The position numbers were made by a program, and so were the translations under genes. The notes beneath the pieces are model-generated. The model did not search any database, was not told where the DNA came from, and was given only the letters and a program-made list of their open reading frames with translations. This document shows positions 43,101 to 53,509 of a stretch of 64,000 nucleotides of DNA, piece by piece (position 1 is the stretch's first letter; the number at the start of each line of letters is the position of its first letter). Source of the stretch: Epinephelus fuscoguttatus (Eukaryota; Chordata; Actinopteri; Perciformes; Serranidae); NCBI RefSeq assembly GCF_011397635.1, contig NC_064756.1, positions 32,540,996-32,604,995 of the forward strand, written 5' to 3'.

Positions 43101-43371
43101 AGAGAGTATATGTAAAGTAAATTATAAAAAAAAATCATAGCACTTGGAAAAATAAACATAATCACGTCAAAATTCACATCAAATATTAATGTATAAAGAC
43201 AGGGTTGAATGAATCCCTGTTGAATGCATGGAATGTACTGTTTTTGTATGACATCTAATATGAAAACAAAGGTTAAATGTATTGTACTGTTTGTCCTCTC
43301 ACAGAGACTTTGAGGAAGAATCTCCATGTGACTGGATGGATGAAGTTGAGAAAATGTTATCGGACCACTAA
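37152..43371 (+). CDS. nek3: NIMA-related Ser/Thr protein kinase NEK3
   Basis: Complete gene. Coding exons: 37152-37268, 37605-37698, 37787-37884, 38000-38083, 38459-38526, 38637-38723, 40950-41004, 41250-41450, 41715-41829, 42346-42513, 42622-42753, 42923-43040, 43305-43371. All junctions are GT-AG and phases agree, giving 467 residues (human about 506). The protein starts [20 protein letters not shown]. The kinase domain spans about residues 4-260: glycine loop GEGSFG 11-16, ATP lysine K33, helix-C glutamate E50, HRD 125-127 within HRDLKSKN, DFG 145-147, activation-loop T165 in GTPYY, and the APE-equivalent VAPE 169-172. All catalytic residues are present, so it should be active. The C-terminal tail has two RKQW...L..L..A.L-type repeats (323-343, 374-394) and an acidic end with DEDTDFEEES. 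NEK3 is a mainly cytoplasmic kinase linked in mammals to microtubule acetylation and prolactin-Vav signalling. The tail repeats and the acidic ending distinguish it from NEK5 and other NEKs. The ATG is in good context (CTCCATGG). Confidence 0.95.
39482..40101. mobile_element. 620-bp near-palindromic non-autonomous DNA transposon
   Basis: The outer ends are inverted copies: GGTAACATTTTACTTGAAGG on the left and GGTAACACTTTACTTGAAGG read from the right. Inverted identity continues through TATCTACATAA, GACATGACACTGTCAT and ACATTGTTTGGGTTGTCTTG almost to the centre near 39.8 kb. The left arm contains a second, diverged copy of an approximately 85-bp GACATT...TTTGTCATGACAA unit. An identical 8-mer CAATATTT flanks the element (39474-39481 and 40102-40109). 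An 8-bp target duplication suits a hAT-type mobiliser. No transposase is encoded. Confidence 0.75.
40156..40605. mobile_element. hAT-like non-autonomous element (CAGGGGTGTC ends)
   Basis: The left end is CAGGGGTGTCAAACACACAG and the right end, read inverted, is CAGGGGTGTCATACTCATTT. Terminal inverted repeats starting CAGGGGTGTCA are a common hAT signature in fish. The flanking 8-mers GTCAAATG and CTCTAATA match at only five positions, so the insertion is old. A run of ATAT near the right end follows an A+T-rich interior. It sits 54 bp after the palindromic element in nek3 intron 7. Confidence 0.6.
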
Positions 43372-43660
43372 AGCCTCATTTCCTCTGAGCCTTAATCACA
43401 AGGCTGTCGCTGATGTTTACATTTACTAAAGGCAATAATTGTTTGCCAAAATGTTTTCACTTTATGTGAAGACGACCAGGTCTTGATCTTACAAATGAGT
43501 GCAAATTTTTGTAGCAGGTTATATTCAAGTTTACAGAACACAGATAAGCTCAGACAATAACAGTGAGACAGTAAGTTTTTTTGTATTGTACTTTTGTGAC
43601 TTTGATCACATAACTTCAACAAAACACTGACATCTGAATTAAATGTTGTTCAACTTGTTG
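43372..43660 (+). other. nek3: nek3 3'UTR
   Basis: Non-coding sequence follows the TAA at 43369-43371. No perfect AATAAA is seen; the variant ATTAAA at 43638-43643 is the best nearby polyadenylation signal and would end the mRNA near 43,660. The end is therefore an estimate. Confidence 0.45.
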
Positions 43661-45109
43661 CCATAAAAGCTTTTTTACACAAGGATGTTTGAGATGTGTG
43701 TGTGTTCTGTCTCTCATTTGATTTGAACATCTGCTGTGTACTGTTCACGTTACCACTGATAACATTCCCAGTAGTCTGTGACCGTCTGGAAGCTTCTGTT
43801 TGGCTTGTCGGGAAAGCAGGAAATATTAGACTCAGAGCAGATGGGGTCTCCATGGGGTCACGCCGTTTTGAGCCTGCCTGCACCTTTTGATGTCAGTTTC
43901 CTCTGCAATATCAAAAGTAGACTAAACATATTCAGTCATCGGTGTTCTTTGTCTTTTATTCTCACAGCAAGGCACAAACAGCCCATACATCTGGATCCTT
44001 GGGCTGTCGTGTTATTTTTAATTTGCTGTGACCACAATGGGGCAGACGCAGGGAGATGACTACTGGTGCTTTTCGACAGTAAGTGTTAATCATGGACCAC
44101 TAGGTGGAGTTAAAATCACTGATGTGAACCCTCTGTGGTGGGAAGGAGTGAGAGAAGTCACTGGCTTAGATATAATTACACCTTTGTTTAAATCCTTTTG
44201 GTATAAAGAATCAGATGTTTTTAATGGACTACGTCTTAACTATTAGCACCCTGAAGAGCATAAATATATTTAATATGAGGGAACAAGTGGAGCCTGTTAC
44301 TCTTTTTGTTTTGCCAAATTACAAGCTCTGCAACATGGAGTAAAAGCAGACAACAGCTTAACCACATGCTTGGCAGCAGTCAAACAAAAACCAAGCCTCG
44401 CCCATGACAGTTTGGGCTCAACAGGATATAGATACTACAGACCATTGAGTCAACAAAACCATAATGGTGCTGATTCACCAACAGTCACACCAGGGATGGA
44501 TTATCCTGCTGCCAAAGTTACTCCAGTGGCTGGAGCCTCCCATTGGCTGACAAGAGCTATATGAGAGCCTTTTTTCCAGATATCTGCCCACGATGTGTTT
44601 CACTGAGGAAGCCTGGGGCTGCAGCTCGCCCCTTATCTTGAAGTCACACTGAATCCCCCTCCAGGGCTCATACTCCAGCCCCCCTGCTTTTTTGTCCTAT
44701 ATACTGTATTTCCCCTCTGTACCTCCAAAGATGTCCATGTGTAGCAAGGATACAGATAAAGTGCTGGAGCATAGCTGAGCTACAACACCACCATGCTGTG
44801 TGTCCTGCAGATAGGAGGGTCTCCCATCCGTGTCCACGATGAGCTAGGAAGCATGTACACAGCTCAAAGTGAGGAGTCTGGGATGCTTAAATGGTACAAT
44901 GATACAAGGAGGACTGTGTTATTTACTGAACCTCAGTACTTTTTGTTTTAACTAAAATCTGGATATAACTTTGAGTATACAAGGTGCGCATCTGCATTCG
45001 CTTCCCCTAAAGAGGGACTCAATGTTGTTTCTTAAACTGGAAAAAAAATCACATTTGCCCTTTGCAGATCAGCCCAGAAATTTTACTGAACCTTGCGACC
45101 TCTCTTATC

Positions 45110-45410
45110 CATGCCCAAGTGGGCACAGGCCCATGGGGCCCAAAAGTTTCAGGGGCCCATCTGGCCTTCACCTGCAAAATGTTGCTCTAATTAACACATA
45201 TTGACCCCAAAGAGACACAAAAACACCACAAAGAGATGTAAAGGAACAGCAGAGAAACAACTTAACTACAGCGAGACAAAGCAACCAAAAGAGATACAAA
45301 ATTACCTCAAAAATGGCAACAAAAAGATACAAAACAGCAACAACAAAAGTGGTTGGGCCTTTTGCATATTTGTGCCCAGGGGCCCATTGTCTCATGATCC
45401 ACCCAAGCTC
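45110..45410. repeat. Repeat with degenerate ACAAAGAGA-type internal array
   Basis: A block from about 45,200 to 45,345 is built of loosely repeated AAAGAGAYACAAAA-like units. It is bracketed by GGCCCATGGGGCCC-type sequence on the left and TGCCCAGGGGCCCATTG on the right. Similar arrays bracketed by GGGCCC are dispersed in teleost DNA. Borders are approximate. Confidence 0.5.
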
Positions 45411-46004
45411 TTATTTTATTTGGCCTGACAAACAGTACTTTGCCTATGATTAAGACCACTTGTATTTTTTTGTATTAAGGTGCTTTGTATTGGATGTCCC
45501 TGAGCTTGGTGCTGACTAAATGCATCTTTTTTGGAGCACTGAATATTTGATGTTATGTTTTCTAAGCATTTTTGGGGGGTATTTTGTATTTATCTTGTGT
45601 TTATCTTGTGTTTTATCTTTCGCACCATCAGTGGGTAACGGTTAGGTGGGAGGTGACTGAAGGGGACACAAAAAAAACAAAATATGGATGGCCAGTCATT
45701 TCCCTTAGCATTGTATCTGTATGTGTTAGTACACCTAATGTTCTTCCAATAAAATATTACTGAAAGTGTTAGCTGTCATATGTGTTTTCGGATCTTTAGA
45801 CTATATTTTACTTATGTGAATGTCTTTATTTGACACTGATGCTGGCATTTTTTTCAATTCCAGGTGTGGGTGGCAGGTTTTCTGTTGTATAAAATTGATT
45901 GGGCCACCTTGAGCCCTGAGTCATAGGTTCTCTCTTTCTTTTTTGGACACCACTTAAATGGGCAGAGTTTTTCACAATAGCACATATTAAAAAAACAGCA
46001 TCTC

Positions 46005-46189
46005 GGGGTGTCGGTGGCTTAGTGGTAGAGCAGGTGCCCCATGTACAAGGCTGTTGCCGCAGCTGCCTGGGTTTGACTCCAGCCTGTGGCCCTTTGCTCC
46101 ATGTCACTCCCTCTCTCTCTCCCCCCTTCACGCTGGTCTGTCCTATAAATTAAAGGCTAAAAAGCCCCAAAAAATATCTTAAAAAAACC
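46005..46189 (+). mobile_element. tRNA-derived SINE (copy 2)
   Basis: Same family as the copy at 26.0 kb, here on the + strand. The head is GGTGGCTTAGTGGTAGAGCA, the box-B-like part is GGGTTTGACTCC (one base changed at the core), then TGTGGCCCTTTGCTCCATGT and a TTAAAGGCTAAAAAG tail into A-runs. A 13-bp direct repeat AAAACAGCATCTC flanks it (45992-46004 and 46190-46202). Confidence 0.8.
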
Positions 46190-46535
46190 AAAACAGCATC
46201 TCACACTATGTTGCAGTTTAAAACAACACCATAAAGTCTAAGAAATGAGCCACTCTAATATAGTCTCAACCAAAAACAAACATCTAAACATTATAGTGGA
46301 TTATTGGTTTGCATGCAGTTGTGCGGGTGTTCTTGTTATTTAACACCTTTAACTGTGGTGTCAAGGGTGCCAAAAAAAAATATCCTGACTGAACATTTTT
46401 ATGAAGTTGTACTTCAGAAAATATAGAGCAAAACAAGCAGATGAACAGGAGCTTCCTCTTGCAGGAAGGATGTGAAGTCGTGGCTGTTGTATCTCAATGG
46501 CTATAAGTGGGTCAAAAAAGACATTTCTGTTTGAA

Positions 46536-46710
46536 GATATTTTTTAGGGCATTTTGCCTTTATTGGACAGGACAGGTAAGTGTGAAAGGGGGACAGAGAG
46601 AGGGGGGATGACATGCAGCAAAGGACCACAGGCTGGATTCAAACTCGGGCCGCTGCGGCAACAGCCTTGTACATGGGGCGCCTGCTCTACCACTAAGCCA
46701 CCGAGGCTCC
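46536..46710 (-). mobile_element. tRNA-derived SINE (copy 3)
   Basis: On the - strand the head reads GGTGGCTTAGTGGTAGAGCA, followed by GAGTTTGAATCC (box B region) and a CCTTTGCTGCATGTCATCCC block. The tail reads GGCAAAATGCCCTAAAAAATATC. It is flanked by a perfect 22-bp direct repeat (46514-46535 and 46711-46732), the longest and cleanest target duplication in the window, suggesting a recent insertion. It points towards copy 2, about 350 bp away. Confidence 0.85.
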
Positions 46711-48182
46711 AAAAAAGACATTTCTGTTTGAATGAATTGCTCATCTGTGCAGCACTGCTGCAATGAGTGTTAAGAGTGGGGGTGAAAGTTGAATAATAAT
46801 GTTCCTCTATGAAATCACTGCAGTGTTTTTGTTGACAAGTACTAAGCAAAACCAGAATGCCCTGCTTTCAAGCCACACGTGGAAGTTGAGCAGTTCGCAT
46901 GTGACAAATCAGTGGAATGAAGGGCGAATGAATTGTGACAGCATTTCCTCTCCCTCTTTCTCTGTTCAGCTTACTTAGAAGTCTGACTCATTTCAAACAT
47001 TCTGCATCCTGTATTTCAGCATCTACTCCAAGTCACACAGTGAGGTTGAATCTCTGGCTACTGGTCTGACATCTAATCTGAAGTGCTTCATTGATTTTTT
47101 TTTTTTCCGTGCTCATCCTGCTGACCTGATAACATACAATCGAGTAGCTTCCCCTCTTATCAAATGATGCCCAAAAGACCTTTCATTTCGTCTTTCTGGG
47201 ATATTGTCTGCACAACTTTGACCTGCAGCTTCTGTCATCACCCTTGATGAGATATTGACGCTTGTAATCAAACGACAATCTCTGTTCCCCTTTTGTCTGC
47301 CGGTCAGAGAACCTGTTTTCGTGGCCTGCTTTGAGCACCATCAGCTTCACACAGGAAGAGCGCTGCAGATGCATGATGACCCAGTGATCTCTGTCTGGCT
47401 ACCAATGCTTAGAAAGGCATTTTCTACCAAAGTCCTCTTTCACTTTTCTTATTCAGAGCAAACCGATGGACTCTTAGTGTTCACATCTTTTACTGCATTA
47501 GTTTCTGTACTGTATCTGAGTTTTTAGAAGACATTTATAGGCTCAGTGGTATCAATCACACAGTGAAGGAAACAATGAAACCTGCTACCATGACTCACCC
47601 AGTAAAGAGAAGTGCTGTTTATTCTTCATGGGGAGCAGCGCTTCCTGTTAATAACAAAGCACTTAGGCGCTGCAGTTGGAAGTCTCTTTGCAGCTTTAAA
47701 TATGGGAGCTGTCATTGTTGTGATTATTTCAAGCCCTCTGCAGTGACCCTCCATTGTCCCCAGCCAGTGTTTTGTTGTCCCATTTCAGACAATAGACAAG
47801 CAAGGTCTGCCGTGGAGTTCCACAGTTCATCAGCTGCTCAGAGTAAAAAGGTCAGGAACAGTTAAATTTGGATCCAATGTTATGTGAAGTGGGACAGTGC
47901 CGGCTCTGTGGCGATTATCGGAGGCCATTTGCAGTTTTAAATGCTGCTATTGTTTGTAGCTCACATGCCTGTTGACTCCTGATGGGCTGGTCCACTTTTA
48001 GGCAAGGTCACAGGCTCTGCTGGCCTGTCCCATTGCCATCCTTCCTCTGAGCCAGTAATAGATCGATAACAGACCTTTGACAGAATCTTTAGAAACTATC
48101 CTCTTGTAGCTTGCATGTAGTGTACTGAAATCAGCTGCTTTATAATGTTTTGAATTAAGTAATAAGTACATTGTTCCATTAA

Positions 48183-48768
48183 AGGAGCAGTGTGTGGGAT
48201 TTAGTGGCATCTAGTGGTGAGGACTGCAGATTGCAACCAGCTGAAACTTCTTCCATGTGCCAAGCATTGCACATTTCTCTGATGCTGTTCAGCTCGTCAC
48301 AGAACAGACACTAACCAAGCACTTGCTAATGAATGTTCACCTTCTTTCTCTGTTAATTTACTATCCACATGTTCAGGAGGTTTTTACCTGGAGCTGAATT
48401 CTCCTCAGAGGGCTCTTCCTCTCCAAAACAAACTGGTAACAACATTGAATAAAGCAGTTTCATGTTGCAAATCAGCGCTTTTGTGACGTTGTTGGGCTCA
48501 TCACGGAGGGGCTGCTAAATACAGTGGGCAACACAAAGATTTGAATGAGCCAGTGTTTGGTTTGTCCACCCTGGGCTACTGTGGAAACACGGTGCAATGT
48601 AGGGGACTCTGTGGAAGAGGACCCACTCCCTCTGCAGATATAAATGGCTTATTCTAAGTAAAACACAGTAATTCTTATTTTCAGGTGAATACAATAAAGA
48701 AAACATACTTATTAAGTTATATTCCATTTCTGACAATAAACCCCCCTAAATCCTATGCACTGAATCTT
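48183..48768 (+). mobile_element. TTAA-flanked element with CAGTGTGTAGGATTTAG ends (copy A)
   Basis: The left end reads AAGGAGCAGTGTGTGGGATT and the right end, inverted, AAGATTCAGTGCATAGGATT, so the termini are imperfect inverted repeats. TTAA flanks both sides (48179-48182 and 48769-48772). The interior contains the family blocks TCTAGTGGTGAGG, GATTGCAACCAGCTGAAACT, GCCAGTGTTTGGTTTGTCCA and GGCTTATTCTAAG. It has no transposase. Copies B, C and D lie at 52.0, 59.0 and 60.3 kb. Confidence 0.7.
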
Positions 48769-51700
48769 TTAAGCGTATTTAAAATGTGATATGTGGCTGT
48801 ATGTTTTTGTTTTTAATCTCATTTTGTTAGCACTAATCTAAGAAAGGCTATAAATACCTGATATTTTTGCTTAGTAGCTTCCACAAATTGTGTTACATTA
48901 GTGGCAGTAACTGTTCAGATATCACTTGACAAACTGTAAGCATCTCACGGCTACCAATTTTAGCCTGGGTGTGTATTCCAGCTTGAACTCTTCGATTTGT
49001 AATTTCATTTTCTCTTTCTGTGACAGAATAAACTCTGAATTTGAGCTGTTGCTTCCTTATCACTTCACTGATCTACACACTGGTCTAAACATGAATATTA
49101 TTTCACACATGGGCATTCCCCCCTTCAACCACTTCTCGACTTCACTATCAGTGATGCATCTCACCCCCTCCATTTTATCTCTGTTTACATCCTGTGAAAA
49201 AGCAACAATTTGCATCAGGGTTGTGAAATGAGTGTAATTTGTCGGACTGACCTCACAAATTTGATGCAGAGAAAGGTGTGAACACGTCCACAGTGAAGAG
49301 GTCTACAGTGTAGCTTTGCTGTTCAATTAAAAAAGAATACCTGATGTTTTTTTTATACCTAGCCCGCTATGTTATGTTTGTTTATCGATGAAGCACAGCA
49401 AGTTTAACACACATTCATTCAAAGTGCTGCATATGCAACACATGAAAAAGGGAACAGCAGCGGCCCAGCACCCCACTTGAATCATATCTTTCAGGCTTGT
49501 AATTCCGATTGTGTAGAGGCACAGTTTGCTTTTATCTCATTGATCTAAAACAGCATATCCGCACTGCACCGGTTCAAACAGGAAAGAATGACAAGATAAT
49601 GGTTAATGTCTTTATCAGTTTTGTCACCTGGACTTTCCAAACTCACCAGTTCGCATCACTGGAAAGTTTTCACACAGTGATGATGAGAGAGTATACTGTT
49701 TTGTGTTGGTGGGTGCTGATAACATCGGGTGTTTAAGATAAAAAATGTCCCAATAAAATTTTTTCCTTACCATTACTGATTCCGATTCTTGACATTAGGT
49801 ATCTGCTCATACCAGTATATGTGCTGTATCATACTAATGATGTTTCACATTTTAGCCCATTTACTTAATCACATATACTGTACTTTATATTATTATTGTC
49901 AACAATTTTGCAAACAATGCTCAAGTGTTTCAGATCTTCGAATGAATTTTGTCAGGGCAGCCATCAGCTATCATTCATTCCATTTATTTCCATGTGGCAT
50001 GAAAATCATTTTATAGTCTTTACACGTAAAAAGTTCTGTAATCCATCACAGTGAGCATCAAGCCTGCAGTGCTTTTGATATTACATCATCATTATGAGGT
50101 AACTATAAATGACCTAAAGAAAAAAAACACAGTGCAGTCTAAATGTTCACTGTGATGGATCAAGAGGCAGATTTTTATAACATACAGAAATGAAAAGAAA
50201 CGGATGAAAGGTCATGGTGATAATTTTTTATTTTTTTTTGTAAAAGAGTAAAAACTTACCCCAAAACCTTTAATGTGGTATTAATGGAAAACAAGTGAAA
50301 TAGTACAATCAGTATATGATGATAAAGAGATCACTTGCCTCTCATTGTTGATGCTACCATTGGAATTATCTTGGTCTTATCTGTCCGTTACATAGGACTA
50401 ATTGCGTGTTTCTTTGGAGTGATTGAGATAACCTCAGGGGTATCACTGAGCCATGTCCTTCCCACCCTAAAGCCACAGTGTCCATAAATTAGGTGTCTCT
50501 GCAGGAGCCAGGTTCAAAAGGATGTAAAGGTCATATTTTAAGCATGTAGTTTTTAAGTTTGTCTCATAACTTTCTTCCTCTTTTGGGGAATTGTTATTTA
50601 AAAGCAGGAACTTGTAGCATTAACAGTAAACATGACTGAAATTTCATAAGCGCTGTGGCTTTCAGACAAACAATGGAGTGAGCAGATGAGGACATCACCT
50701 CGTCAGTGATTTTCTGTGACTAAAGGAGACAGAATTCTGCTGAGGAAGAGAGGAGAAGTATTGTGTGGTCTGAGAGGCTCTGTGGAAATTCCTCATGGGG
50801 AACATGCTGACCTCAAGGATGACCTGTAAGCGTTAGCTTTTATGTGTGGGTGTGCCGTGGAGTGTGCTATGGGCATTTGTTTATGAGTCTGTGCTGCAGT
50901 GTTAGCGGGGCCCGGGCATTGCTAATCCTGCCGTGTACTTAGTGGAGTTTCAGTACAAGTTTTACTGATCAGCTGTTTAGCTACATTCTGGTTCAGTTTA
51001 AATGTGAAATATTTCTTTTACACCTATCCACAGCTGTACAGTAAACACACAGGTAAGGATCCAGCATTGCTCAAGAGCTGAAGTTACGTAACAATCAGCA
51101 GGTGATAAAAAGGTAGTAACTTTTTAAAATGTGACAATGTGCCCTCTAAATTAAATAAGCCTGTTACACAAAATCAAATTATTGTTACACAAAATCAAAT
51201 TATTGTATTGCTTTGTTAATTTCCTCTTCAAAAAAAGGTTTATTTGCTAATTTATTTTAATAAAATATTCACTAACAAAGCACAACTCAGCTTATTAGAA
51301 TCAGTTTCAGGTTTCTAGACAATATCATTTTACATTTTTAACACACAATACAGATTTCTTTATAATGAAACTACAAACACTTTTGAAATTATCATTGTGA
51401 TGGTCTCTAAAAGTACATTTTCAACATTTTCATCAGTGTTTATATTATCATTTGCTACAAGGGTGCTTTGACAGGACATATAGGACATATGGCTGCTGTG
51501 GGGTTTGACCCAGTGACCTTTCCTTTCTCTCATGTCACACCAGTGGGCTGTCCTCTCTGGTTTTATGCTGTTGCTACTGGAAAAGGATTAACATGTCTTC
51601 ATTGGCTAGTCAGACATTGTTTAAATCCCCAGGAGTTTCCGGGGAAAGAACTTCCAGCTAAAGGAGTCCCAACTTGTCCCATCAAGTAAAACATACCTAA

Positions 51701-51970
51701 TGACAGGTTTTGTTATCCTCTAACACACTGTTATACCATATTCCCTCAGACTGAAACTGAAACAAAGGCAGAATATTGGATGTGCTGCTGTATCTGTATG
51801 TATCTGGGATAGACACAACCTGCAGTGTACAGCACTGTGATAGATAGGGGTGTTTCTAGGAAATGTGGAATGAGTGCCACGGCATTTATACTAAGTGTGA
51901 GCAAGAGTGTTTATGGGAATCCCCAACTGGATTCCCAGAATGGATTGAATAAAAACTATTAGAAGTCCCA

Positions 51971-51995
51971 TTTCATTCATTCATTCATTCATTCA
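51971..51995. repeat. CATT microsatellite
   Basis: Six tandem CATT units. It lies just upstream of the element at 52.0 kb. Confidence 0.85.
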
Positions 51996-52008
51996 CACCT
52001 TTATTTAA

Positions 52009-52332
52009 ACTTCTAGTGCGTAGGATTTAGTGAAATCTAAAGGTGAGGTTGTGGAACGGAAAATTCTTTCTTATGCCAAGTATATAGGAAAACTATGGTG
52101 GCCGACTTGAAAATACGAATGGCCCTGTCTTGAGCCAGTGTTTGATTTGTCCATTCTAGACTACTGTAGAACAACATGGCAAACAAAAAGGGGAATAGAA
52201 ACGGCTCATTCTAAGGTAAAGATAATACAGTGATTCTTATTTTCAGGTGATTTTAAACTAATGAAAACATAATTATGAAAAGTATATTCCATTTGTGCCG
52301 ATAGACATCCCTAAATCCTACACACTGGATCT
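52009..52332 (+). mobile_element. TTAA-flanked element (copy B), internally shortened
   Basis: It starts ACTTCTAGTGCGTAGGATTT and ends CCTAAATCCTACACACTGGA, the inverted form of the start. TTAA is present on both sides (52005-52008 and 52333-52336). The interior keeps TATGGTGGCCGACTTGAAAA, GCCAGTGTTTGATTTGTCCA and GATTCTTATTTTCAGGTGAT, but is about 260 bp shorter than copy A. Confidence 0.7.
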
Positions 52333-52497
52333 TTAACATTTGGGGAGTCAACTAAGGGAGACCCTCATTTTCAATGATGCAGAACACAAACAAAGACTCA
52401 AGTTCATGTTGGGGCTTGAGGCTTCTTGGCTTTCTTCGTAAAAGGTAGTAGGTACAGTTCAGAGAAATTTCAACATTTGTAATGACGTCCTCATGCC

Positions 52498-52521
52498 CAC
52501 ACACACACACACACACACACA
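52498..52521. repeat. CA microsatellite
   Basis: Twelve uninterrupted CA units. Confidence 0.9.
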
Positions 52522-53476
52522 AGGTTATTACCAAATCCGACCTTTATTTGTCAGTGATTAAAATCAAAATTCTCCAGGCATGACTTTTCTCATTTTGAGC
52601 CACCGAGCCGTCATTTTCCATGAATCACCTCCTGTCAGATCTTCGCAATTTTACATGAAGTTCTTGGCCCCTATGATACTGTCGCACACGCTCCACCATT
52701 TTCAGGCACAAACAGGCTCTGGATTCTTGCCTCAAGGTAAAGACTCATCCGGTCCATGAAAAGAAGAACAATGATGGGCATTGTACACACACTCTCTGTC
52801 ATATGTAGTTGAAATGTCCCAATGTCATTTCCTGTCTGCATTGCTGAAACATATATGTAAGACCAGCATGATCTAACAGGCCTGGCACTTGCCTGCTGCA
52901 TACATGTTTTCTGTAAACACCCCGGTGCCCTGATGAAGGGAGTGTTTTATCAACATTCTGCTTATGCTTTCTGTTTCATTCCTAAGATGTTATGCAACAA
53001 AGAGCTGAGCTGGTCAAATAACTCCCCAAGGCATTGATAAGGCCTGTTTATGGTCCGAGGCGACAGGGAGTTAAGGAGGATTACATGTGACTGGTTGGTG
53101 CACTTATTTAGCCTACCTCCCTCCTTGCAGACACTGAACCCATTCCACCGCTGGTTATTGGTTCAGTGCTGCCTCTGATTTTAGAATAAGTGAGGATGTT
53201 GTGCTAGCACAAGCACAACAATCTGCTTTTTTTGTCAAACCACATCCTGACTAATGGTTACTTAATGCAATGTTCTGTCTCCCGCATTGTGTGTTTTATT
53301 GGCCTCTCCTTTCCAGTCTGCAAAGTTGTCTTGCAAGCAAGTAATCTGTCCCCCTAGAGGATGACAAACTTTTTATAGAACAATAATAATACCTGTTTAC
53401 CCCCAAAACCAATGTGGGATGGTAAATACCAGAGATGTGGAATGTGATTCTAGTGTAACTGTGGGAAAATGTTGCA

Positions 53477-53509
53477 GATATCTAAATGGGCACTGGCCAT
53501 TTAGATATC
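53477..53509. repeat. Perfect 13-bp stem hairpin
   Basis: GATATCTAAATGG and its exact inverse CCATTTAGATATC are separated by the 7-base loop GCACTGG. Pairing stops abruptly on both outer sides, so the stem is too short for a usual microRNA precursor. No function can be assigned. Confidence 0.6.

Noticed and set aside
53477-53509. Hairpin considered as a microRNA precursor.
   Set aside because: A 13-bp stem with a 7-base loop is far shorter than the roughly 25-30-bp stem needed for normal processing, and pairing does not extend outward.
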